Part shown: positions 11,109 to 20,429 of the stretch, piece after piece
How the letters are laid out: each line of letters starts with the position of its first letter
How positions within the stretch are numbered: position 1 is the first letter of the stretch
Assembly (NCBI GenBank): GCA_905221605.1
Contig: CAJNDS010001224.1
Location: forward strand, 579,056 to 643,055
DNA length: 64,000 nucleotides
Direction of reading: 5' to 3'
DNA from: Symbiodinium natans
Taxonomy: Eukaryota; Sar; Dinophyceae; Suessiales; Symbiodiniaceae
The notes under the pieces: generated by a model
What the model was told of the DNA's origin: nothing
The model's database searches: none
What the model saw: the letters and a program-made list of their open reading frames with translations, nothing else
Program-made: the position numbers and the translations under genes

Positions 11109-11236
11109 CTTACCTGCCCAGAACCACATTCTAAGAAGGGCACCCTTTTTGGGGGTTTATGGTTTAGGGTTTAGGTTTTCGGGCAGGGAACCCATAACCC
11201 AAAAACCGGGTAAAGAGTACCACTGGGACCATCAAG
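11109..11236. mobile_element. Family A element, diverged
   Basis: Left end CTTACCTGCCCAGAACCACA and right end AGTACCACTGGGACCATCAAG match the family A termini with several mismatches. AAGGGCACCC and AGGGAACCCATAACCC are recognisable inside, and a TTTAGGG tract has expanded near 11160-11180. Confidence 0.6.
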
Positions 11237-12929
11237 GCCTCACTTGGAAGGCCTGAGGGCTTGCTAAGCAGGGTTCGTCGGTGGGTTCTGGGGGTTACTG
11301 AGGGCTTCTAGGGGATACTGAGGAGAACTACTTAGTCAAAAGGGTTTCCAAGCCTTACAGCAAACTCCAGAAAGTTGTAACATGGCTTTAGGATGATTAG
11401 AGGTGGAATATACCTTTTGGGGTATGGGGAGAAGAATGTTCCAACTGCTTGGAATTTACTGTGCTGGTGCTGAACAGCACGACTATGACGACCACGTGAA
11501 GGCTGTCAGGTACTGTATGCAACCCCCCTTTCCCCCGACCCCCCCGAATTCAGATTCCACACATGAAGATGACTGATTGATATATGCCTTTGAATAAGAA
11601 ATAAGACGCAACTGATCAAAGGAATATTCCTGAACCAGGCTCGCTTGCAATATTTCAGGGAACCCATGCCCGCAACAAAAACAAAAACCTCCAAACCCTA
11701 TACAAAAAACCTCCTAGCTCCTTGTCGAGCACGGGAAAACTCCTAAGCTCCCAAACCCTCAAACCTCTCCTAACCCCCGCAAAGCCTACGCCCTACAACC
11801 TCCGAAGCCCCAATATAGGGGCCGGAATAATTACTGACTGTATTTTCTTATGGTCCCTTTGTAATTTCTACGATAAAGCCCCAAAATCCCATTCTAATTG
11901 TTCAGGCCCCTAAACTTGTAGCCCTAAACCCTAAACCCCAAACCCCAAACCCTAAACCCTAAAGCCTAGATTGTTCTAATTTTCTTGAGGCCATTACGTC
12001 TCAGCCCTGCAGGTCTCCTATATCACACCACGCGCACGTCTCCTGCCCATAGCCCGCGCCTCGGTGGTCTCCAAGGATCTCTGGACAGCCAGAGGTTTGC
12101 AGGGTTTAGGGTTTAGGGTTTAGGGTTTAGGGTCTAGGGTTAGGGCGACAAACGAAACCTGAGACAAGCTACTGGTACATAAAGTGCATGTGTATAGACA
12201 TATGTACATATGTTCATGTTTTTTTTTTTTTTTTTTTTTATCACTCTCATGTGTTACAAGTGCGTGCTCTCCCGTCCTTTTTTCGTGGGCAAATCTAGAA
12301 TCGAATAGCATAATCTCGAATCGAATGCCATATATTGTAACAAAAACATATATGTAAATGCGCATGTACTAGTGAACTATTACAAGAGCCGAGACATATA
12401 CCACCCCCCCGTCCCCCCCCCCCCCCCCCATTGACACTCTTGGCAAGTAGCCAGCTGCTTGAGCCTGAAGGCTCATTTAAGTTGGCAACCCCATATTTGG
12501 GTACGTTGTTCCTCCTTAGAACGACCGAAATGAGCCTGCAAGCAGGGTTTAGGGGTTGCCGGTTTCCTTCTGTCGCGTGTGCGATGCTCTGACTTCGTGC
12601 ATCCCTGTTGGACGCAGGTGCCGGAAGCTTTGTCCAGCCACTGGGAGCCCCTCCAACTTTGGGGGGGGCTTTCTATAAAATTTCCCAGAGAGCTCAGAGA
12701 CCCCGTAACGCTTAAGAACCCCCAAAACATGAAACAGATCCTTCCTTACAAGGGCAATACAGGGACAAATTGTCTGGTGTTATTTGGAGTTCTTAATCAA
12801 ACAGTAGTTAATTTTTCAAGAATGGATGGAGCTCCGTTCGTTACTTTGGGACTCCCTTGGACTTCGCCTCTGACTTCAAAGCTGCTTTCCCGCACTCTTT
12901 CTGCGCACCCTGCATACCCTCTCCCTTCA
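11237..12929. other. Intergenic with homopolymers
   Basis: Holds CCCTAAA at 11920-11965, TTTAGGG at 12103-12150, a T run at 12220-12239 and a C run near 12415-12430. A minus-strand stretch near 12590-12660 (LPVAGQSFRHL) vaguely resembles an RCC1 blade but is too diverged to call. Confidence 0.35.
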
Positions 12930-12989
12930 CAACGTTGGCTTAGGGTTTAGGGTTTAGGGTTTAGGGTTTAGGGTTTAGGGTTTAGGGTG
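12930..12989. repeat. Telomere-type array (TTTAGGG)n
   Basis: Eight near-perfect TTTAGGG units immediately downstream (minus sense) of an RCC1 exon. Confidence 0.9.
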
Positions 12990-13014
12990 TAATGGTTTAC
13001 TAAACCCAAGAGCT

Positions 13015-13080
13015 AGACATCTGCAGGGACATCACGCTGTCCGTCGCTGTTGCTGCCCACGGCGAGTACCCGACCATCAC
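13015..13080 (-). CDS. RCC1-repeat protein, internal exon
   Basis: On the minus strand, immediately after a CTCAG acceptor, the frame reads DGRVLAVGSNSDGQRDVPAD. This is the second half of an RCC1 (regulator of chromosome condensation) propeller repeat of the type abundant in dinoflagellate HERC/RCC1-like proteins: S/N-D-G followed by a hydrophobic strand, then G-x-N-x-x-G-Q. The frame closes at a TAG soon after, so a donor must lie near 13015. An upstream minus segment at 13340-13460 (RQLAGKVTCMEVGAARVEG) could supply the first half. RCC1-repeat proteins form seven-bladed propellers used as exchange factors or interaction platforms. The substrate here cannot be inferred. Confidence 0.6.
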
Positions 13081-13339
13081 CTGAGCATCCGCTCAGAGGG
13101 CCCCAATAATTACAGGTAGACTTAGATCAGGGCCCTATCCCCCTTAGTTGTAAGTAGACTTAGACTGATACGGGCCCTAGGTCTTAGGGATTGTGAAACC
13201 AGTACTTGTATCTGTTGAGCCGGACGCACTAAGTGCGTGTCAGGGTGTAAGAAAACCGGCGAAAGCCTCGGACAGCCATTTGAGCGAGAAAAAGAAGCTA
13301 GGGTTTAGGGTTCAGGGTTCAGGTTTCCAGTCCGCACAT

Positions 13340-13460
13340 GTTGCCTGCTCTGCTCCTTCTACCCTGGCTGCACCTACTTCCATGCAAGTTACCTTGCCTG
13401 CCAACTGCCGCAGGCATGTTGATTGCTTAATCTTGCCACAGCCACCAGAAGACATAGCAC
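13340..13460 (-). CDS. Possible RCC1-type exon (first half-blade)
   Basis: The minus frame reads TCLRQLAGKVTCMEVGAARV, which fits the start of an RCC1 blade (C-x-L/P-x-L-A-x-G-x-x-Y-x-x-V-x-A). It lies 260 bp upstream of the clearer exon at 13015-13080 on the same strand. No splice sites are certain. Overlapping plus-strand frames are also open, so this is tentative. Confidence 0.3.
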
Positions 13461-13749
13461 ATTTCACCCTGCCATACCCCGTAACCCGTTCAACCCTGAA
13501 CCCTACCCCCGCAACCCTCCCCCCTCCTCTTCAAGTGACAAGGCGAGTGAATTGTTGAATTCCCCACAAAACTTGCAGACTCCAAGCCGCAAGGCCCGAA
13601 GCCCTGAAGTCCAGATCATAGGACCACAATGTATGTATGTACATACCCTATATGTATATATGTACTACATACATATGCACATACACATACAAACCTAACT
13701 ACATACCTACGTACATACAGATATACATATGTCTATATGTATATATACA

Positions 13750-13809
13750 TATATACATACATACATACATACATACATACATACATACATACATACATAC
13801 ATACATACA

Positions 13810-13840
<31 letters not shown>
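13750..13840. repeat. (ATAC)n microsatellite
   Basis: More than 20 perfect CATA units flanked by imperfect TATACATA sequence. Tyr-Ile-His-Thr and Met-Tyr-Val-Cys frames through it are artefacts. Confidence 0.95.
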
Positions 13841-14118
13841 GTACATATATGTGTGGGCATATAAATATAAGAATAAATGCCTCAAGCGAACCCAACTATC
13901 TAGCGACGTCGACTCGGTTAGCCCAGTCCCGCTTCTCTCCGGCCTATATTGAGATGGCTTGAGTTTCTGTGCAGTAAGAACCATGTGGTGGCTCAAAACC
14001 ACTCAACAAGAGGACGTCCGACATCACGACCTACTTTTTGCACGACCCTCAGCTTGCGAATTCCTTCCATCCAAGACACTGCGCAAGAGCCTCAGCAGCC
14101 GGCTGAAAACTTTCCATA

Positions 14119-14229
14119 CTTGGAGGTTCATTGGGGGAGATATAAGTAGGGTCATAAGTATGGCTACTATACGGAAAACCGTAGTTGGGGTACTTATAAC
14201 CCTACGTCTAACTACCCACGAACCTCCAA
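14119..14229. mobile_element. Inverted-repeat element, family B
   Basis: CTTGGAGGTTCATTGGGGGA at the left and CTACCCACGAACCTCCAA at the right. Family interior ATAAGTAGGG / CTTATAACCCTACG is present. Confidence 0.8.
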
Positions 14230-15309
14230 TTGCAACTGCAAAAATGCGCCAAGTGTGTGGGTTTAGGGCTTAAGGGATTCAGGGCCCAGTGAGCTCATTC
14301 CCCTTGATGAATGAACACGCCTTTAACTCTACAGGGCCATGTTTTACCAAGTATGTCTTTCTTCTTACTCTTTTTCGCATGTTTGTGACGACATAAGCAG
14401 TTTTTGAATTGAGGGGCCTTGGGCTCTGTGTGTGTGTCTTAGGGTCAACGGCCCAGGTGCAATGTATGAGTGCTGCCGGCAGCAGCAGCCACGTAGCCTC
14501 TCCGGGCTTTGGAGTGCATGGGACTCTAAACCCCTAAGCCCTAAACGGGGTTTCGGGTTTAGGGTGGTTTCTTCGTGGTTTTGCTACCGGTTTCGGGTTC
14601 AGGGCGGTTTCTTCGTGGTTTTGCCACTCCAATAGCCACGCACTGCTTGGCACACTGCAGCAAGCAAAAGCTCTGAAACTCGGCCTACCAGGTAGCGGTT
14701 TGGGTCCTTACCCTGCACCAAGGCACCCCGAAGCCCTACAATAGTGACAATAGTGCGTGCAGGATGCTTGCGCCCAAAGGAAGTGGAGGTATCTGACACT
14801 GGCCACCTCGGCATGTCCATTTAGGGTTTAGGGGTTTTAGGGCATTCGCACCGAGAATTGTGGAGCAATCTATCGAAGGAGTTGAGGAGGTAAGGGTTCG
14901 CTACTGTAACTCCATGCTATAGGACCCGCCATGCCAAAACCGCAAATTTGCCCAGAACCCTGAACCTTGAATGCCAGCGAAACCTTACAGTTACCCATCT
15001 GATGTGTGCATTTTATGAAAAGGTTCCCTTACAAGGAAATAAGAAGGGAAATAGCAATTCGCCCAAAGCACAACCCAGCCATCGTTTATAACATTTGCTT
15101 TACCCAATTGGTTTCTAGGGCTTGCAGGAATTGTCGAGGGTTTCTTATAAGCGCTTCTGGAGGCCAGGCTTCACCATGTTTCTTTGCAAGCTGCCTAGCA
15201 ATGCTCCGGGGTTCGGTGTGCTGAGTGCATAAGCCCCCCCAAAAAGTGTACACTTTCAGTTCTATAGGGGATTATAGTCTCCCCTAAAGTGTAAAGTGTA
15301 CTTACTCAC
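14230..15309. other. Intergenic, weak exon candidates
   Basis: The minus strand at 14640-14820 is open (SFGRKHPARTIVTIVGLRGA) but unassigned. A tandem pair GGTTTCTTCGTGGTTTTGC occurs at 14568 and 14607. No confident gene. Confidence 0.3.
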
Positions 15310-15416
15310 CTACTAAGCTATTATGACAAGGGTACAGTGCCCTGTTGGGGGTTGGTTACTTTGTAAGGGAACCCTCAACCAACAAAGGGGCAAAAGGGTA
15401 CCACTGGGCTACCAAG
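15310..15416. mobile_element. Family A element, diverged left end
   Basis: The right half is canonical (GGTTGGTTACTTTGTAAGGG, AAGGGTACCACTGGGCTACCAAG split by a few bases). The left end CTACTAAGCTATTATGACAA is degenerate. Confidence 0.7.
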
Positions 15417-15489
15417 CTTGATGTGACATGATGTGGCAGAGCTGCCTGAAGAGGAGCTGCCCCGGCAATCTTCCGTATCGCTCCCTCTC

Positions 15490-15553
15490 GTTGGCCCTAA
15501 ACCCTAAACCCTAAACCCTAAACCCTAAACCCTAAACCCTAAACCCTAAACCT
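15490..15553. repeat. Telomere-type array (CCCTAAA)n
   Basis: Nine head-to-tail units ending directly at an RCC1-like exon candidate. Confidence 0.9.
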
Positions 15554-15554
15554 T

Positions 15555-15677
15555 GTACGAATACATCACCAGCAGCCAAGTGGCAGGTGTTATCTCCAAT
15601 GGCCAGTACTTGCCCATCGTTTCGTATGAGAACCTGGCAAACAATGTCTTCTTGCGGCTCGTGAGCAAGGCATCCCT
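15555..15677 (-). CDS. Possible RCC1-repeat exon
   Basis: The minus frame, after a CAACTAG acceptor-like site near 15677, reads AHEPQEDIV then QVLIRNDGQVLAIGDNTCHL. The V-L-I-R-N-D-G-Q-V-L-A-I-G-D-N core matches the strand-turn-strand of an RCC1 blade (H-T-V-L-L-R-S-D-G-x-x-V-A-C-G-x-N), although the usual G-H-T before it is missing. It reaches into the CCCTAAA array at 15553, where a donor would lie. It could belong to the same gene as the exons at 13.0 and 17.7 kb, or be a degenerate copy. The opposite frame is also open. Confidence 0.45.
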
Positions 15678-15719
15678 AGTTGCTGAGTACAATGGCCCAA
15701 AAACAGGTTAACCTTTCAA

Positions 15720-17624
15720 TAATGGTAGGATTCTCTTATGCCCCAAAAGGTTGAAGGTTACCTACTCAGCTACTAAGCATCTCGCACCGGTGCACAGCTC
15801 ACTCACACGTTCTTCGTATATCATTGATCCACAAGGGCGAACGATGGCAGGAAGAGTGATAGCAAGGCATTCGGGCAGCAACAGCGCTTGTTTCGGCTCC
15901 CGAAGAGCCCTGAATACCCCCTTAACCAAGCAACATACCTGAAATCAGAAGGCCCCCCTGTGATGATGCAAGGTAGATTTCACATAATGTTCGACCCTCT
16001 TTAGTAGGGCCTCCCCTTTAAAGTCAATTTGGCCGAATTATTCAGGACCCCCTGACTATTTGCGGGGTCCTCTTTAAAGTCAATCCGTCCGGGCGCTGTA
16101 AGAAAATTCCACGTGGCGCTCCTTGAAAAAAGATAACCGGGCATCGCTGCCCATTTTAAACCTATCTAAACTCCTCCCTATTGAAATCAAATAAGCCCCC
16201 GGGGCCGTGTAATCAGGCTCCCATCCACGCCTCGACTGTTCAGGGGGGGGGGGGGGGCCTACACAGTAAAGAGGGTCGAATATTAAACCCTAAACCCCAT
16301 ATTCCTTGCTTCATGGGGGTGTTAAGGCAGGGCCCTATGGGTTTAGTACCGAAGAATCGCAGCCCGGCGCGCCGTGTGACGGTCTCCGGCACTGGCACTG
16401 ACGTATCGCGCGTGAGGGGGCCTCGGATGACCGTAGAGTGCAGGTTGGGGTTTAGGATCCTTGGGGGTTTAGGGTGATTCCGCCGTGGGTCAAGGGGGGT
16501 GTCGCAGGTCGACTAGGTGTGAAGAGCCAGGGAATCCAACTCACCGCCCCAAACAACAAACAAGACCCTGAGAGCCTCCGTACCATCAGCCATTCTTGGA
16601 CATTACGCCCAAGAAAGCTGAAGACCCCTTAACTGATCAACAAAGCCCACTGTACTCAAGTATAAAGGTCCTTATATTAGTTTAACATGTGGTTTCGGGT
16701 TTAATTCGCTCACGCTCGGACGAGCCAGGCGAGGCACACAGTCCTGTGCAAGATTAGAGTTTAGGATGTTTAAGGGCTGAAGGTGCATTCCCGAATTCAT
16801 TCAGTGTATTTCATTCAGTGTATTCCCTAAACCCTTCTTGAACCCAGATTTCCCTCAACTCTACGACCGAAACCCGAATCCTGAACCCTAAATCCCTCTC
16901 CAGGTCTTGCCGTGGCCCTAAACCCTAAACCCTAAACCCTAAACCCGAAACCCGAAACCCTAAACCCGAAACCCTAAACCCTAGCCCTACGTAAACCCTA
17001 AACCAGAATGTCAGCTTGGTGACAGAGCCGGGACATCGCACTGCCCGAAGAGGTTCCATCCAAAGGCGACCTTGACGCCCAGCCCCGGTGCCCAAAGAGC
17101 CTTGAAAGCCCCTTAACCAAGGAGTATGCCTTAGGCCATAGGGGGGGGGGGGGGGGGGGGGCCTTATTGTGATTAAAAGGTGTATTCCTAAACCCTTTTG
17201 AACCCGATACGGAGCTCCCAAACCCTAAGCCCTAAACCCGAATGACGCTCAAACAAGAAAGCAGATTTAAGGTATGTTGTTGTTCCTTAGTTAAAGGCCA
17301 CATCGCATGACCCTAAACCCTGAACCCTAAGCCCTAAACCATAACCCTGAACCCTAAACCCTAAACCCTAAACCCTCAACCCTCTTTTCAAGGGCTCTTT
17401 GGGTACCGGACTCAGAGTTGCAGTTCCTTTTTGGGGGGCCCCTCGCGGTTTAGGGTTTAGGGTTTAGAGTTTAGGGTTTAGGGTAGGTGCCCCCTAAGAG
17501 GGTTTTAGGGTTTAGAGTTCAGGCTCTAAGGTCACGCGATTTGGCCGGTTCCTCTGCAGCGCCCAATCCGAATCTTGCCCAGTCAACCAAACCAAAAACC
17601 ACCGAATTGGACGGACTGAGAACT
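15720..17624. other. Intergenic with telomere-type arrays
   Basis: CCCTAAA/CCCGAAA array at 16917-16985, CCCTAAA at 17310-17375, TTTAGGG at 17448-17490, G runs at 16243-16257 and 17139-17161. Two GTCAATTTGGCC / GTCAATCCGTCC GGGTCCTCTTTAAA-type segments at 16000-16095 resemble each other. No confident gene. Confidence 0.4.
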
Positions 17625-17844
17625 TCAAGCAGCGGAGGGATCTCTGAACCTCGCCCTTTCCTCACATAAACAAAGGTCGAACTGGGCCTGAAGTTCGAAC
17701 TCTCCCAATAGAAGCCGAGGGTCGGCATGACCATCGTTCCGTAGGAGAACCGTGTGCTTGCCACCCCCAGCTGCACTTGTGTACCCGAGCCTGCGCATGC
17801 CCCGCGCCGGAGAATGAACATCATGAAACGATGGGATGCCACAC
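17625..17844 (-). CDS. RCC1-repeat protein, apparent 3' exon
   Basis: The minus frame runs 73 codons from an acceptor (CTACCCAG|G at 17845/17844) to a TGA at 17625-17627. It reads CGIPSFHDVH near the start and GYTSAAGGGKHTVLLRNDGH in the middle. This is the hallmark end-of-blade/start-of-blade of an RCC1 repeat (C-x-I-P ... Y-T-x-A-A-G-x-x-H-T-V-L-L-R-x-D-G). An acidic, non-repeat tail (ELQAQFDLCLCEERARF) precedes the stop, so this may be the true C terminus. The acceptor sits at the edge of a GGTAGCCCAG motif, the end of a family A element, as in other introns of this window. A longer open frame over the same bases is a shadow. Confidence 0.65.
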
Positions 17845-17983
17845 CTGGGTAGCCCAGAAGGTTTAGGATTTAGGTTTTAGGGTTTAGGGCTTAGGGGATA
17901 GTAGGATGAGGGCAACCCTTTTCTTCTACTGCTTGCTTAAGAACCACCAAAGAATGAAAGATAGGACTCCCTATATGGCCCTT

Positions 17984-18085
17984 CTAAGGCACTTTTCTTT
18001 TCTTTGGGGGGGGTAAGTTGGTTACTCGAGAAGGGAACCCAGAAAAAAATACAAAGGGGCAAAAGGGTACCACTGGGCTACCAAG
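17984..18085. mobile_element. Family A element, right part
   Basis: Carries GTTGGTTACTCGAGAAGGGA and GGTACCACTGGGCTACCAAG. The left terminal repeat is not recognisable. Confidence 0.65.
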
Positions 18086-18108
18086 ACACTGCCCGTGGTC
18101 ATCCAGTC

Positions 18109-18225
18109 CTTAGTAGCCCAGTAACCACATTATCGTAAGGGCACCTCTTTTTTTGGGTTGGCTACTTTATAAGGGAACCTTGAACCAACAAAAAAAAGGG
18201 AGAAGGGTACCACTGGGCTACCAAG
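18109..18225. mobile_element. Introner-like element, family A, with target duplication
   Basis: Complete copy: CTTAGTAGCCCAGTAACCAC at the left, GGTACCACTGGGCTACCAAG at the right. It is flanked on both sides by AGTC, a 4-bp target-site duplication. Confidence 0.85.
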
Positions 18226-18322
18226 AGTCCGACAGCAAAGGCACGGCCGTCCTCCAAGATGCCGATGCTATGATGCGCACCGGCAGCGATGGAGGTGCAG
18301 CGCTGTCTGGAGAGGTGAGAGC

Positions 18323-18598
18323 CTCGGTAGCCCAGTAACCAAATTGAAAATAACCGGTGCCCTCTTTTGGGGTTGGCTGCTTTAATATATAAGGGAACCT
18401 TGAACCCCCAAAAAGGGTAAAAGGGTACCCTTATTTTACTATAGTAAGGGTACCCTTTCTTTGGTTCATTTTAGAACGGAACCTTGAACCTTGAACCCTT
18501 ATAAGGGAACCTTGAAAACCCTAAACCCTAAACCCTAAACCCTAAACCCTAAACCCTCCCCAAAAAAGGGGTAAAAAGGGCACCACAGGGCGAGCAAG
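18323..18598. mobile_element. Family A element enlarged by telomere-type repeats
   Basis: Left end CTCGGTAGCCCAGTAACCA, degenerate right end CACCACAGGGCGAGCAAG, flanked by GAGC on both sides. The interior is duplicated (GGGAACCTTGAACC occurs three times) and holds a CCCTAAA array at 18515-18557, showing heptamers appearing inside an existing element. Confidence 0.7.
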
Positions 18599-18654
18599 GA
18601 GCTGACTTCACACTGCCCGCTCTCGTTGCATCCTTGCGCCAGGCCTCTACTGAA

Positions 18655-18762
18655 CTTGGAACCCTAGCAAAAAGTCACATTTCTAGCTGTTTCTTTAGGA
18701 ATCAAAGTGCCCAAAAAACTACAATCTTAGCTGTTTCTTAGGAATTGAAGTACCCAAAATTT
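18655..18762. mobile_element. Intron-associated repeat, family G
   Basis: GAACTTGGAACCCTAGC, AAAAAGTCACATT, GCTGTTTCTTTAGGAAT and AGTGCCCAAAA are shared in the same order with the intron at 39268-39362 of the RCC1 gene (AACTTGGAACCCGCGC, AAAAATCACATT, GCTGTTTCTTAGGAATT, AGTACCCAAAA). The copy here has an internal duplication of the GCTGTTTCTTAGGAAT part. Confidence 0.65.
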
Positions 18763-18779
18763 ATATATATATATATATG

Positions 18780-20429
18780 AGCCCGCCGCCTTTAGGGTCT
18801 ATTTAGCTTTGGGTTTTTCTTATTGCTTTAAAAGAGCGAATATAAACATCGTAATACAAAAATACATATTTACACCTACATATGGCACGCAAATCTCATG
18901 CCCAGCGGTTCTAGGCCTAGCCGCACGCCATTACGAACTGCGAATTTCTGGTTATTCCTATTTTCATTTGTTTCTCTTTGCTGTCTGTGTATGCGTGTTC
19001 TTTTTTCAGCCTGCGTGAAAAAGTCGCTGTTTGGCTGCGGCAGAAGGGAAAGAGAAGTGAGAGAGGAGAGACAACAAGGATGCCATTCTAATTTTCTGGA
19101 AGGGCATTGAAAAGAAGAGAAAAGACAAGAAACAAGGAGACGGATGGCACTCTTCTTTATCTATCATCTCTCCCTTCCTTGCCTCTCCCGTTTCCCTCTA
19201 TAATTCAAAAGACAAGACTTTTTTTGGTCTTCGCAGATCTCTCTCCTCTTCAGGAAGCCCCCTTGCCCGTATTTTGCTTGCTTTCTGAAACGACAAGGAA
19301 AACAACACATAGAAAGAGAGGAAAGGGAATGAAACAATAGGCAGTGGAGCTCTTCAGTGTCTTTCCCTATCTCTTTTCTTCTTTTTCTTTTTCATTCAAT
19401 AAGGAAAAAGAAGCTTCCTTTTGTGTGTTTTTGAAATTCAAAGAGAACAGGAGACGGGAAGGGAGAGAGAAAGGAGAGAGGAGAGATCAAAAGGAATGCA
19501 ATTTTAATGGGAAGGGCAATGAAAAGAATGGAAGAGAAATGAAGACAGGAGAGGGAGGTGCAAAATCAGGCTAAGAGAAGATGGTGCTCGTTTTCATCTT
19601 TCTTCTCTTGTTCTTTTCCCTGTCAAATAGAAAACAAAAGGAAGAACAATGAACATGCAAAGGAACCCGTTTTCTTTTTCCATTTGGGAACAAGGAAAGA
19701 ACAGAGGCGATAGGGCGAGAGGAGGGATTTGCTGAAGCATGGGGAGGGTCTACGGACAAGGAGCCAACCCCGCTCAGTTTCCCCATCCATTGAAACAGGA
19801 AAAGAAAGGAACAGGGCCTCCATTCCCCTCTTGTTCTTCCTTTCTTGTGTTTTTGTCATATCAAGGGGAACAGGAGAAGAGAAGGGAGAGAGAAGAAGAG
19901 AGGAGAGACAACAAGGATTGCATTTGTACTGGGAAGAGCAAAGAAAAGAATAGAAGAGAGATGAATAAAGGAGAGGGAGAGACAAAATAAGGCGCAGAGA
20001 AGATGGCACTCTTCTTTATCTATCCTCTCCCCCTTATCTCTCCCTGCCCTCTTTCTTTTCGAAAAAAGAAAACAAAAAGGAAGAACTATGAGAAGGAGAA
20101 GGGGACGGAAAGGAACGGAAAGGATAGGCCGATAGGAGGGGTATGATGAAGTATGGCAAGGTCCACGCGCCAGGAGTCACCCTCTGCTTACCCTTCCACT
20201 GCCTTATCATACAAGTTCCTTTCTTGCGCTGTATCAGTTGAAAGGAAACAGAAGGAGAAAAGGGAAAGGGAAGTGAGAGAGGAGAGATGACTTGGACGGC
20301 ATTTTTCTGGAAGCGCAACTGTACCGGAATGTGGCCACAACAAGCAGGCCAGGGAGGCTCAGGCGGGGCAACTGTAGCGGAATGTGGCCGCAACAAGCAG
20401 GCCAGGGAGGCTCAGGCGGGGCAAGTCTC
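18780..20429. repeat. Purine/pyrimidine-rich complex repeat region
   Basis: Alternating GA-rich (GAGAGGAGAGACAACAAGG) and CT-rich (CTTTATCTATCATCTCTCCC) modules that recur through 25.7 kb. For example, a block starting GGGCCTCCATTCCCCTCTTG is at 19819, 20763, 21415, 22064 and, modified, 22715. Another starting GGGAACAAGG is at 19686 and 21296. All open frames are low-complexity Arg/Glu/Lys or Ser/Leu/Phe and are not called as genes. Confidence 0.8.
20315..20423. repeat. 53-bp tandem duplication
   Basis: GCAACTGTACCGGAATGTGG...CAGGCGGG is repeated once with three substitutions. It is GC-rich inside an otherwise GA/CT-rich region, so it may be a captured fragment. Confidence 0.8.

Noticed and set aside
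13629-14002. Tyr-Ile-His-Thr and Met-Tyr-Val-Cys repeat frames
   Set aside because: Products of the ATAC microsatellite.
17519-17842. 107-codon minus frame over the RCC1 exon
   Set aside because: The neighbouring frame has the clear RCC1 motif (AAGGGKHTVLLRNDG), an acceptor and a stop, so this longer frame is a shadow.
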